DNA of 7,536 nucleotides from an uncultured Alphaproteobacteria bacterium (GTDB lineage: Bacteria; Pseudomonadota; Alphaproteobacteria; Rhizobiales; Ancalomicrobiaceae). The stretch's first letter is position 1. Every line of letters begins with the position of its first letter. The notes beneath the pieces were generated by a model, which saw only the letters and a program-made list of their open reading frames with translations, did not search any database and was not told the DNA's origin. The DNA is taken from positions 1-7,536 of the forward strand of contig CALFRR010000166.1 of the NCBI GenBank assembly GCA_937919435.1, read 5' to 3'. The position numbers and the translations under genes were made by a program. Positions 1 to 5,413 of the stretch are shown here, one piece after another.

Positions 1-54
1 GGGACGACGCCTTGATGCGCGCCGGCCCTCTTCGATAAGATCGACTGCCGCGAC

Positions 55-96
55 GCGAAGGGACCGTACCGGTGACAGGGTACGGTCCCTCTTCGC
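55..96. terminator. Strong hairpin, possible terminator of an upstream gene
   Basis: The arms GGGACCGTACC (60-70) and GGTACGGTCCC (79-89) are perfectly complementary around the loop GGTGACAG. Beyond a two-base bulge (90-91) the stem continues, with GCGAA (55-59) pairing with TTCGC (92-96), giving about 16 bp in all. No T-run follows on either strand, so intrinsic termination is not proven. The hairpin could equally be an mRNA 3'-end stabiliser or a structured leader of the aldolase gene that starts at 188. Confidence 0.45.
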
Positions 97-100
97 CGCG

Positions 101-127
101 GTCGGTCGCCGAGCGGCGGCGACCGAC
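101..127. repeat. Second perfect hairpin, 10-bp arms
   Basis: GTCGGTCGCC (101-110) and GGCGACCGAC (118-127) are exact inverted repeats around the loop GAGCGGC. The element lies 4 bp after the hairpin at 55-96 and about 60 bp before the aldolase start codon. It has no T-run. It may be part of the aldolase mRNA leader or of an intergenic terminator pair. Its role is unknown. Confidence 0.45.
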
Positions 128-187
128 GAGGAGGACCAGCGGCCGCGGACGCCAGAAGCCGCCGGCCGCCCCTTGGGGAACGACGAC

Positions 188-1123
188 ATGGGCCTCGACG
201 AGACGGGATCGGCGCGGGGAGCACACCCGCCCGGAGTGCTCGCACCGCTGACCACGCCCTTCGATGCCGCCGGCGACATCGACGAACGCGCCTTCGTGGC
301 CGAGATCGAATGGTTGCTCGCCCAGCAGGTCGACGGGGTGGTGGTCGGCGGTTCGACCGGCGAGGGCTACACCCTGAGCCTCGACGAGCTCGCCCGATTG
401 GTCGATCTGGCGACCGCCACCGTCGACGGGCGCCGCCCGGTGGTCGCCTCGATCATCGCCGACAGCACCCGGGCCGTCGTCGCCGGGGCCGAACGGCTCT
501 CGCGGTTCCCGCTCGCCGCGCTCCAGGTGACGCCGCCGCACTACATCTTTCCGCCGGACGACGACGGCTTCGTCGCCTTCTACCGGGCCGCGGCGGCGGC
601 TTCCGCCGCGCCGGTGGTGGTCTACAACGTCCTGCCCTGGATGCAGCTCGCCCCGGCGCTGCTCGCCCGGATCATCGCCGAAGCGCCCGGCGTGGTGGCG
701 GTCAAGCATTCGGCCAAGGACGTCGGCGCCTATCGCGAGGTGATCGCCGCGATCGGCGCGCCGCGGGTCTATGCGGCGATCGACGATCGCCTCGGCGACT
801 GCTACGCGATCGGCGCGGTCGGCTCGATCGCCGCGATCAATGCCGCCGCGCCCGCCGCCAACGTCCGCCTGTGGCGGGCGTGCCGCACCGGCGATGCGGC
901 CGAGACCGCCCGGATCGGCCGGTTCCTCGCCGATCTCTGGGCCGTCCTGACCGGCAACCAGTTGCCGGCCCGGGTCAAGGCGGCGCAGACCCTGGCGGGC
1001 GCCCCGGCGTCCCGGGTCCGCGCCCCGATGGTCGATGCCGACGGCGAGGTCCGGCGCGCCATCGAAACGGTGTTCGCGCGCGCACCGGACCTCCTCGCGG
1101 TCACTTCAGTTGGGGCGCGATGA
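188..1123 (+). CDS. DapA/NAL-superfamily class I aldolase or dehydratase, substrate unknown
   Basis: A 311-residue TIM-barrel protein of the dihydrodipicolinate synthase/N-acetylneuraminate lyase superfamily, whose cytosolic members bind a 2-oxo acid as a lysine Schiff base. Visible marks are the N-terminal APLTTPF strand (19-25), the GGSTGEG carboxylate-binding motif (54-60), the catalytic tyrosine in VYNVLPW (Y146) and the Schiff-base lysine in AVKHSAKD (K173). True DapA has YNVP followed by an arginine that binds the semialdehyde carboxylate; here the segment reads YNVLPWMQ with no arginine, so lysine biosynthesis is unlikely. The ATG at 188 is chosen because the barrel begins soon after it. 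An in-frame TTG at 173 is possible, and neither start has a clear ribosome-binding site. The gene converges with, and overlaps by 23 bp, the end of a PAAT ABC transporter operon, suggesting the transporter may bring in its substrate. The family call is firm; the reaction is not. Confidence 0.9.
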   Translation: MGLDETGSARGAHPPGVLAPLTTPFDAAGDIDERAFVAEIEWLLAQQVDGVVVGGSTGEGYTLSLDELARLVDLATATVDGRRPVVASIIADSTRAVVAGAERLSRFPLAALQVTPPHYIFPPDDDGFVAFYRAAAAASAAPVVVYNVLPWMQLAPALLARIIAEAPGVVAVKHSAKDVGAYREVIAAIGAPRVYAAIDDRLGDCYAIGAVGSIAAINAAAPAANVRLWRACRTGDAAETARIGRFLADLWAVLTGNQLPARVKAAQTLAGAPASRVRAPMVDADGEVRRAIETVFARAPDLLAVTSVGAR

Positions 1124-1838
1124 AAGTCTTCAGCTCCGGCGACTTCGGATTGCCGAACATCTCTTCCGAGGTGCCTTCCTCCCAGATCTTGCCGGCGTGC
1201 ATGAACACCGTCCGGTTGGCCACCTGACGGGCGAAGCCCATCTCGTGGGTCACCAGGATCATCGTCATTCCGGCTTCCGCCAGCTCGGCGATGGTCTTCA
1301 GCACTTCACCGGTCAGTTCCGGATCGAGCGCCGAGGTCACCTCGTCGAACAGCATCACCTTCGGCTTCATCGCCAGCGACCGGGCGATCGCCACCCGCTG
1401 CTGCTGGCCGCCGGAGAGTTCGTCCGGGTAGGCGCCGGCCCGGTCGGCGAGGCCGACCTGGCGCAGCACGACCGCCGCGGTCTCCCGCGCCTCCTCGTCC
1501 GGCACCTTCTTCACCACCTTCGGCGCCAGCACGATGTTCTCGAGCACGTTGAGGTGGGGAAACAGGTTGTAGCTCTGGAACACCATCCCGACCTCGCGGC
1601 GCAGGACGCGCAGGTCGCGGACGTTGCCGCCCGGCACGATCTTGTGCCCGGCGACGTCGATGCTGCCGGCCTGGATCTCCTCGAGCCCGTTGATGCAGCG
1701 GAGCATGGTGCTCTTGCCCGAGCCCGAACGCCCGATCACCGCGACCACGTCCCGGGTTTCCACCGTCAGCGAGACACCGTCGAGCACGCAGTGAGCGCCG
1801 AAGAACTTCTTGATCTCATCGAGTCGCACGGCGGGCAC
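1101..1838 (-). CDS. PAAT-family ABC transporter ATP-binding protein (GlnQ-like)
   Basis: The 245-residue cytoplasmic ATPase subunit that powers the importer encoded just upstream. It has a complete nucleotide-binding domain: Walker A GRSGSGKST (36-44), Q-loop glutamine (Q88), signature LSGGQQQR (141-148), Walker B VMLFDE (161-166) followed by VTSALDP, and the switch histidine in VTHEM (H198). Length and motifs fit the GlnQ/HisP group of polar amino acid transporters. DEVT in place of DEPT after Walker B is, from general knowledge, a common variant. The GTG at 1838 is preferred over the GTG at 1829 because a strong AAGGGAGG sits 5 nt before it. The start lies 23 nt inside the end of the preceding permease gene, implying translational coupling. 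The TGA end overlaps the convergent aldolase gene. The substrate cannot be read from this subunit. Confidence 0.95.
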   Translation of the reverse strand: MPAVRLDEIKKFFGAHCVLDGVSLTVETRDVVAVIGRSGSGKSTMLRCINGLEEIQAGSIDVAGHKIVPGGNVRDLRVLRREVGMVFQSYNLFPHLNVLENIVLAPKVVKKVPDEEARETAAVVLRQVGLADRAGAYPDELSGGQQQRVAIARSLAMKPKVMLFDEVTSALDPELTGEVLKTIAELAEAGMTMILVTHEMGFARQVANRTVFMHAGKIWEEGTSEEMFGNPKSPELKTFIAPQLK

Positions 1839-2475
1839 GGGGGCCTCCCTTCAGATACTCGCTGTACCAGGACAACGGATAGCAGACGATGAAGTACATG
1901 GCGGCCACGGTGAGGAAGACCTCGAAGGGTTGGAACGTCATGTTGTTGAGCAGTTGGCCGGCCCGGGTGAGTTCGACGAAGCTGATCAGGGCGGTGACCG
2001 AGGTGTTCTTGACGATCTGCACCATGAAACCGACGGTCGGACCGAGCGCGATGCGGAACGCCTGGGGCAGGATGACCCAGCGCAGCTTCTGGGTTCCGGT
2101 CATCGCCAGCGCGTCGGCCGCTTCCCACTGCTGCTTCGGGATCGCCTCGATGCAGCCGCGCCAGATGTCGGCGAGGAAGGCGGTCGCATAGAGGGTCAGC
2201 GAGATCGCCGCCGCGACCAGCGGCGAGAAGTAGAAGCCCATGAAGCTGAGGCCGTAATAGGCCAGGAACAGCACGATCAGCAGCGGCGTCGCCTGTACCA
2301 GTTCGATGTAGACGACGACCGCGTACTTGACCGGCTTCGGTCCGAGCACCCGGAGCAGGGCGAAGATCAGGCCGAAGACCCCGCCGCCGATGAAGGTCAT
2401 CACCGACAGCGCCGCCGTCCACATCGCGCCGTTGAGCAGGAACGGTAGGCTCGACCATCCGTAGGACTGGATCAT
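1816..2475 (-). CDS. PAAT-family ABC transporter permease, second subunit (HisMQ type)
   Basis: A 219-residue inner-membrane permease with several hydrophobic segments (roughly 14-40, 52-75, 84-105, 140-160, 186-203). The conserved EAA loop that contacts the ATPase runs through EAADALAMTG (118-127) to LPQAF (136-140). The stretch VYIELVQATPLLI (55-67) matches the conserved Y-E-RxTPLL block of HisM/HisQ/GlnP proteins, with QATPLL replacing RxTPLL. The ATG at 2475 is chosen because GGAGGG lies 7 nt upstream and because it forms an ATGA overlap with the stop of the preceding permease gene. A longer reading from 2553 would add 26 unlikely residues. The C-terminal tail is basic. The protein presumably forms a heterodimeric channel with the permease encoded at 2472-3194. 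Confidence 0.94.
   Translation of the reverse strand: MIQSYGWSSLPFLLNGAMWTAALSVMTFIGGGVFGLIFALLRVLGPKPVKYAVVVYIELVQATPLLIVLFLAYYGLSFMGFYFSPLVAAAISLTLYATAFLADIWRGCIEAIPKQQWEAADALAMTGTQKLRWVILPQAFRIALGPTVGFMVQIVKNTSVTALISFVELTRAGQLLNNMTFQPFEVFLTVAAMYFIVCYPLSWYSEYLKGGPRARRATR
1844..1851 (-). promoter_or_regulatory. Ribosome-binding site fixing the GTG start of the ATPase gene
   Basis: On the minus strand AAGGGAGG lies 5 nt before GTG 1838, within the 3' end of the permease gene. The next GTG (1829) would be 14 nt away, so the first is favoured. Confidence 0.65.
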
Positions 2476-3194
2476 GCCTCGGCCCTCCGCGGCTCGACGA
2501 ACTTCGGTTCGGGCAATCTCACCGCTTCCGCCGGCGTCCGACGGAACAGCCACAGCGAGATCAGCCAGTAGACGAACCGGAACAGGAAGGTGAGGGAGAT
2601 GTAGAGCACCGCCGCGACCAGGAAGGTCTCCAGGCTGCGGAAGGTCAGGCTCTCCACCTTCGAGGCGGCCAGCGTCAGTTCCTGGGCCGAGATCGCCGAG
2701 ACGATCGACGAGCCGAGAAGGGTCAGGGTGAGCTGGCCGGTCAACGCCGGGAAGATCACCCGCAGCGCCGGTACGATCACCACGTGGCGGATCACCTGGA
2801 CCCGCGACATGCCGAGCGCCAGTCCCGCCTCGATCTGGGCGCGCGGGATGGCGAGCAGGCCGGCGCGGAAGATCTCGGCCGAATAGGCCCCGAGATTGAA
2901 CGAGATGGCGATCACCGCCGCGGCGTTGGCGCTGAGCCTGAGCCCGATGTAGGGCAGGCCGAAGAAGATCAGGAACACCTGCACCAGCAGCGGCGTGTTC
3001 CGGAAGACCTCGACATAGGTCGCCACCAGCGGGCGGATCGGTTTGGGGCCGTCGACCCGGAGGATCGCCACGGCGAGACCGAGGGTCAGGCCGATCGCGA
3101 TGCCCTGTCCGGACAACAGGATCGTGTTCGTCGCCCCGTTCACGAATTCCGGCGCGCGGGCCAGAACGGGGCCGAAATGCATTTCATAGGCCAT
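2472..3194 (-). CDS. PAAT-family ABC transporter permease, first subunit (HisMQ type)
   Basis: A 240-residue inner-membrane permease. Hydrophobic segments are visible at about 24-47, 57-83, 90-108, 136-152 and 190-217. The family block TYVEVFRNTPLLVQ (59-72) is intact, and the EAA loop runs from IEAGLALGMS (121-130) to about 150. The ATG at 3194 follows GGAG by 6 nt. An upstream reading to 3368 would cross the intercistronic hairpins and add about 58 proline- and arginine-rich residues, so it is rejected. An in-frame ATG at 3182 is an alternative. The TGA overlaps the start of the next permease gene in an ATGA motif. A 128-bp gap separates the gene from the binding-protein gene upstream. The C-terminal 25 residues are hydrophilic and rich in Pro, Glu and Arg. 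Confidence 0.94.
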   Translation of the reverse strand: MAYEMHFGPVLARAPEFVNGATNTILLSGQGIAIGLTLGLAVAILRVDGPKPIRPLVATYVEVFRNTPLLVQVFLIFFGLPYIGLRLSANAAAVIAISFNLGAYSAEIFRAGLLAIPRAQIEAGLALGMSRVQVIRHVVIVPALRVIFPALTGQLTLTLLGSSIVSAISAQELTLAASKVESLTFRSLETFLVAAVLYISLTFLFRFVYWLISLWLFRRTPAEAVRLPEPKFVEPRRAEA

Positions 3195-3229
3195 GACGTA
3201 CTCCGAGCGATCTCGGGCGGAGCGTGACG

Positions 3230-3266
3230 GCGGGAAGCCCGCGAGGACGGCCTGCGATCTTCCCGC
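3230..3266. repeat. Intercistronic inverted repeat, 8-bp arms
   Basis: GCGGGAAG (3230-3237) and CTTCCCGC (3259-3266) are exact inverted repeats separated by 21 nt. The pair lies between the binding-protein stop and the first permease start, just 3' on the transcript of the stronger hairpin at 3274-3300. It could add to a stabilising or attenuating structure. The evidence is moderate, because short inverted repeats are frequent in GC-rich DNA. Confidence 0.35.
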
Positions 3267-3273
3267 GAGAAGG

Positions 3274-3300
3274 TCGGGAGGCGGGGCCGCCGCCTCCCGA
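3274..3300 (-). terminator. Strong intercistronic hairpin after the binding-protein gene
   Basis: TCGGGAGGCGG (3274-3284) and CCGCCTCCCGA (3290-3300) form a perfect 11-bp stem with a 5-nt loop. It begins 22 nt past the stop codon of the solute-binding-protein gene, inside the operon. There is no proper T-run, only a short pyrimidine stretch, so it is more likely a partial attenuator or a 3'-end RNA stabiliser. Such elements are well known after binding-protein genes, where they keep that product above its permease partners. Confidence 0.55.
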
Positions 3301-3322
3301 TCCGGTCGCCCGATCGTCGACC

Positions 3323-4132
3323 TCAGAAGGTCGGCAGCTTGCCACCCGGGATCGGCACGCCGACCCACTTCTTGTGGAGGGCACCCAGGCGCCCGGTCAC
3401 TTCCTGATAGTAGATGAAGTTGTTCAGCCAGCGATGCAGCTGGGTGGCGTCCTTGCGGACCGCCATCGACCAGTAGAGGGTGAACAGCGGCACTTCGCTC
3501 TTCACTTCGAGGGTGTCGATGTTCCGCTTCTTGATGACGTCGTCGGCGACCGTCGCGACCGCCGCGGTGGCGTCGACCTGGCCGGAGATCAGCGCCTGCA
3601 TGGCGAGCGCGTCGTCGTCGAACCGGACCACCTCGAGGCCGGGAACGCCCATGCCGGCGACGGCGACGTCCTGGGTCGAGCCCTTCGGCACAGAGACCTT
3701 CTTGTTGGTGAGGTCGGAGACCTTGGTCAGCTTCATGTCCTTGCGGGCGACGAAGCGCATCTCGTAGGCGCCGTAGGGGTTGGTCATCAGGAACAGCTTG
3801 GCCCGTTCCGGAGTCGCGGTCATGTGGGCGACCAGCATGTCGACCCGGCCGGACTCGAGCGCCGCGGCACGCGAGGCGTTGTTGACCGGGACGATCTCCA
3901 GCTTGACCTTCAGGTTGTCGGCGATGTCGCGGGCGATGTCGACGAGGAAGCCGTCGGTGTTGCCCTTGGCGTCGACCGTGTCGTAGGGCGGAATGCCGGT
4001 CAGCACGCCGATCGTGATCTTTCCCTTGGCATCGATGTCGGCGAGCGTCTGCGCCTGGGCGGTCGCCCCGGCGACCGCCACGAGCATCGTCCCGCCGGCG
4101 ACGACGGCAGCGATCTTGTTGACCCAGTTCAT
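3323..4132 (-). CDS. Periplasmic solute-binding protein, family 3 (PAAT importer)
   Basis: A 269-residue protein that captures the ligand in the periplasm and delivers it to the permeases encoded downstream. It has a signal peptide (basic MNWVNK, a hydrophobic core, and likely cleavage after AQA near residue 27). Family 3 features are GIPPYDTVDAKGNTDGF (46-62), the ligand-carboxylate arginine in TATPER (R110), and the PKGSTQD lobe-2 motif (149-155). The lobe-2 segment SGQVDATAAVATVAD (183-197) aligns with the usual GxxDAxxxD, but the aspartate five residues after the DA aspartate, which contacts the ligand ammonium group in GlnH and HisJ, is V192. NPYGAYEMRF replaces the usual S-x-PY stretch. 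The ligand may therefore not be a typical amino acid. The ATG at 4132 has GAGGGAGG 8 nt upstream. It is the first gene of the operon, and its promoter is described separately. Confidence 0.94.
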   Translation of the reverse strand: MNWVNKIAAVVAGGTMLVAVAGATAQAQTLADIDAKGKITIGVLTGIPPYDTVDAKGNTDGFLVDIARDIADNLKVKLEIVPVNNASRAAALESGRVDMLVAHMTATPERAKLFLMTNPYGAYEMRFVARKDMKLTKVSDLTNKKVSVPKGSTQDVAVAGMGVPGLEVVRFDDDALAMQALISGQVDATAAVATVADDVIKKRNIDTLEVKSEVPLFTLYWSMAVRKDATQLHRWLNNFIYYQEVTGRLGALHKKWVGVPIPGGKLPTF

Positions 4133-4161
4133 GAATCGAACCTCCCTCTCGGTTGGGACCC

Positions 4162-4198
4162 GCCCGGTCTCAGTGGGCCGTCGATGGCCGTGCCGGGC
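4162..4198 (-). repeat. Nested inverted repeat in the transporter mRNA leader
   Basis: GCCCGG (4162-4167) pairs with CCGGGC (4193-4198). Inside it GGCC (4176-4179) can pair with GGCC (4186-4189). The repeat lies in the roughly 80-nt untranslated leader implied by the predicted promoter, before the ribosome-binding site at 4141-4148. The arms are short, so a regulatory role is speculative. Confidence 0.25.
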
Positions 4199-4218
4199 TT
4201 CGGAAGTTACGAGAATGG

Positions 4219-4246
4219 AGTGTAAGTTCTATTTTTCGGATGTCAA
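4219..4246 (-). promoter_or_regulatory. Sigma70-type promoter of the ABC transporter operon
   Basis: Read on the minus strand, a perfect TTGACA (-35, 4246 to 4241) is followed after 16 nt by TACACT (-10, 4224 to 4219). The intervening stretch is A/T-rich, in clear contrast to the GC-rich surroundings. Transcription would start near 4211, giving a leader of about 80 nt before the ATG at 4132. No gene in the other direction needs this promoter, so it is assigned to the transporter operon. Confidence 0.65.
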
Positions 4247-4264
4247 TTCCGTAAAACGGAATTG
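4244..4264. promoter_or_regulatory. Perfect 9-bp inverted repeat, probable operator
   Basis: CAATTCCGT (4244-4252) and ACGGAATTG (4256-4264) are exact inverted repeats around AAA. One arm shares three bases with the predicted -35 box, and the rest lies immediately upstream of it. This is the layout expected for a dimeric regulator controlling the transporter operon. No regulator gene lies in the window, so the protein (GntR, IclR, RpiR, LysR or another type) cannot be named. Confidence 0.6.
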
Positions 4265-4423
4265 TGCATCCGCTTTCGCTCGGATCGCCGACCGATCCGG
4301 GAGGGGCGGGCACACCGCTCCGGCCGATACGGGCCTCCGGTGAGAACGCCCCGTCGCGGACCGCGGGAGCATCGGTCCCGGCGAGCGGTCGCGGCGATCA
4401 TCGCAGGCGAAGGGGAGCGGCGT
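4265..4423. other. Gene-free spacer with two short inverted repeats
   Basis: No convincing gene is seen between the operator and the end of the amidotransferase gene. CGGATCG (4281-4287) pairs with CGATCCG (4293-4299), and GGACCG (4358-4363) pairs with CGGTCC (4373-4378). Either could form a hairpin downstream of the minus-strand amidotransferase stop at 4424 and act as a terminator, but neither has a T-run. The spacer probably serves to separate the amidotransferase transcript from the transporter promoter. Confidence 0.3.
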
Positions 4424-5152
4424 CTAGTGACCGCGAGGCGCCGCCACCGCATCGAGCCAGGGGCCGAACACCGCCGCCGCCTGGGCCCGCGCCATCGCCG
4501 CGAGCTCGCGGGTGCGGGCTCTGAGGCCGGGCACCGAGACGCCGGCCCCGTGCAGCTCCCCGACGTGCCCGACCAGCCAGTGCTCCAGCCGATCGGGATC
4601 GGCCTCGAGATGGAACTGCAGCGCCAGCGCCGAGGCGCCGAAGCCGAAGGCCTGATTGGGATAGTGCTCGTTCGAGGCGAGCCGCACCGCGCCGGCCGGC
4701 AGGTCGAAGGTGTCGCCGTGCCAGTGGAGCACCTCGGCCTCGGTCGCCTCGAGCGGCGCCAGCACCGAGGCGCGGCCTTCCGCCGTCAGCCCCATCCGCC
4801 CCCAGCCGATCTCCTTCACCGGGCCGGGATGGACCCGCGCCCCGAGCGCCGCCGCCATCATCTGAGCGCCGAGACAGATGCCGAGGGTCGGTCGACCGGC
4901 GGCCAGCCGTCGCTCGATCGCCGCGATCTCTCCGGCGACGAACGGATAGTCGGCCCCGTCGTAGGCGCCGATCGGTCCGCCGAGGACGATCGCCAGATCG
5001 GCCGAAGCGAACGCCGCTGGATCGAGGGGGGCGACCGCCGGTTCGAGGATCTCGATCCGCCAGCCGCGGGCGGCGAGCAACGGGCCGAGCAGCCCGAGGT
5101 CTTCGAAGGCGAGGTGGCGCAGGACGATGGCGGTCTTCGTCGGGTTCGGCAT
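4424..5152 (-). CDS. Stand-alone class I glutamine amidotransferase (GMP synthase-like GATase)
   Basis: A 242-residue cytosolic protein of the C26-type glutamine amidotransferase family, whose members hydrolyse glutamine to release ammonia or act as gamma-glutamyl peptidases. The catalytic triad is visible: nucleophile C93 in the elbow GICLGAQ (91-97), and H181 with E183 in QFHLE (179-183). The oxyanion region LGGPIGAYD (57-65) and the segment LHWHGDTFDLP (142-152) are typical of the GuaA-like branch. There is no fused synthetase domain, so this is not full GMP synthase; the acceptor substrate is unknown. The ATG at 5152 has GGAG 9 nt upstream, and longer readings run into the divergent promoter region. 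The stop is TAG. It is an apparent single-gene transcript, divergent from the SCO gene, and no neighbour suggests a pathway. Confidence 0.9.
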   Translation of the reverse strand: MPNPTKTAIVLRHLAFEDLGLLGPLLAARGWRIEILEPAVAPLDPAAFASADLAIVLGGPIGAYDGADYPFVAGEIAAIERRLAAGRPTLGICLGAQMMAAALGARVHPGPVKEIGWGRMGLTAEGRASVLAPLEATEAEVLHWHGDTFDLPAGAVRLASNEHYPNQAFGFGASALALQFHLEADPDRLEHWLVGHVGELHGAGVSVPGLRARTRELAAMARAQAAAVFGPWLDAVAAPRGH

Positions 5153-5413
5153 CGGACGTCGCTCCGGTCTGTCGGCGGTGAGGACGGCGGGTGGCCGGTC
5201 GTGCGATCGGTCGCCGTCGTCGGTCGAAAGGTGATACCATGTCCGCCCGGACCGCGGCTCTCGTCGAACGCCGGGCCGGGTCTCGCGGCGGGCTGCGGCG
5301 GATGGTCCGGCTTCGCAGCTCCGCGGCTTGACGGTTGTCATGGCCCGATCCCGGCCGCCTGCCACACTCGGGCCTCCCTCGCGAAGGCGGGGACGAAACT
5401 GCGGATGGAGTCG
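5153..5413. promoter_or_regulatory. Divergent intergenic region between amidotransferase and SCO genes
   Basis: About 260 bp that must carry the promoters of the amidotransferase (minus) and SCO-ubiE (plus) transcripts. A TTGACG at 5328-5333 could be a plus-strand -35 box, but no good -10 follows. On the minus strand TATCAC preceded by TGG (within 5231-5242) resembles an extended -10 but lacks a matching -35. No firm promoter can be named. The only notable reading frame is a 30-codon plus-strand one at 5239-5331, treated separately. Confidence 0.4.
5239..5331 (+). CDS. Possible 30-residue arginine-rich small ORF (weak)
   Basis: An ATG preceded by AAAGGTG opens a 30-codon frame ending in TGA, upstream of the SCO gene. 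The product is rich in Arg, Ala, Gly and Ser, with seven or more arginines, and has no recognisable motif. Such composition arises readily by chance in DNA of this base content, so it is listed only as a candidate leader ORF. Confidence 0.12.
   Translation: MSARTAALVERRAGSRGGLRRMVRLRSSAA

Noticed and set aside
3..38. Eleven-codon plus-strand frame from the window start ending in TAA, possibly the tail of an upstream gene.
   Set aside because: It is too short to recognise. The hairpin that follows at 55-96 makes it plausible, but nothing identifies it.
161..170. DEVT instead of DEPT after Walker B in the ABC ATPase (residue positions).
   Set aside because: It is a frequent variant among PAAT ATPases and not a sign of inactivation; all catalytic residues are present.
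310..1227. Alternative plus-strand frame across the aldolase gene.
   Set aside because: Extremely Arg/Gly/Pro-rich out-of-frame translation; the aldolase frame carries all the family motifs.
2784..3227. Plus-strand frames over the permease and binding-protein genes.
   Set aside because: Acidic, His/Gln-rich compositions typical of the antisense of real high-GC genes. The minus strand has full transporter proteins with family motifs.
5231..5240. GGTGATACC short symmetric motif as a regulator site.
   Set aside because: The arms are only three bases and no second copy or promoter supports it.
4262..5413. Long open plus-strand frame running from 4262 into the SCO gene.
   Set aside because: It is a high-GC antisense shadow of the amidotransferase with Arg/His-rich nonsense composition. 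The SCO domain starts only after 5414.
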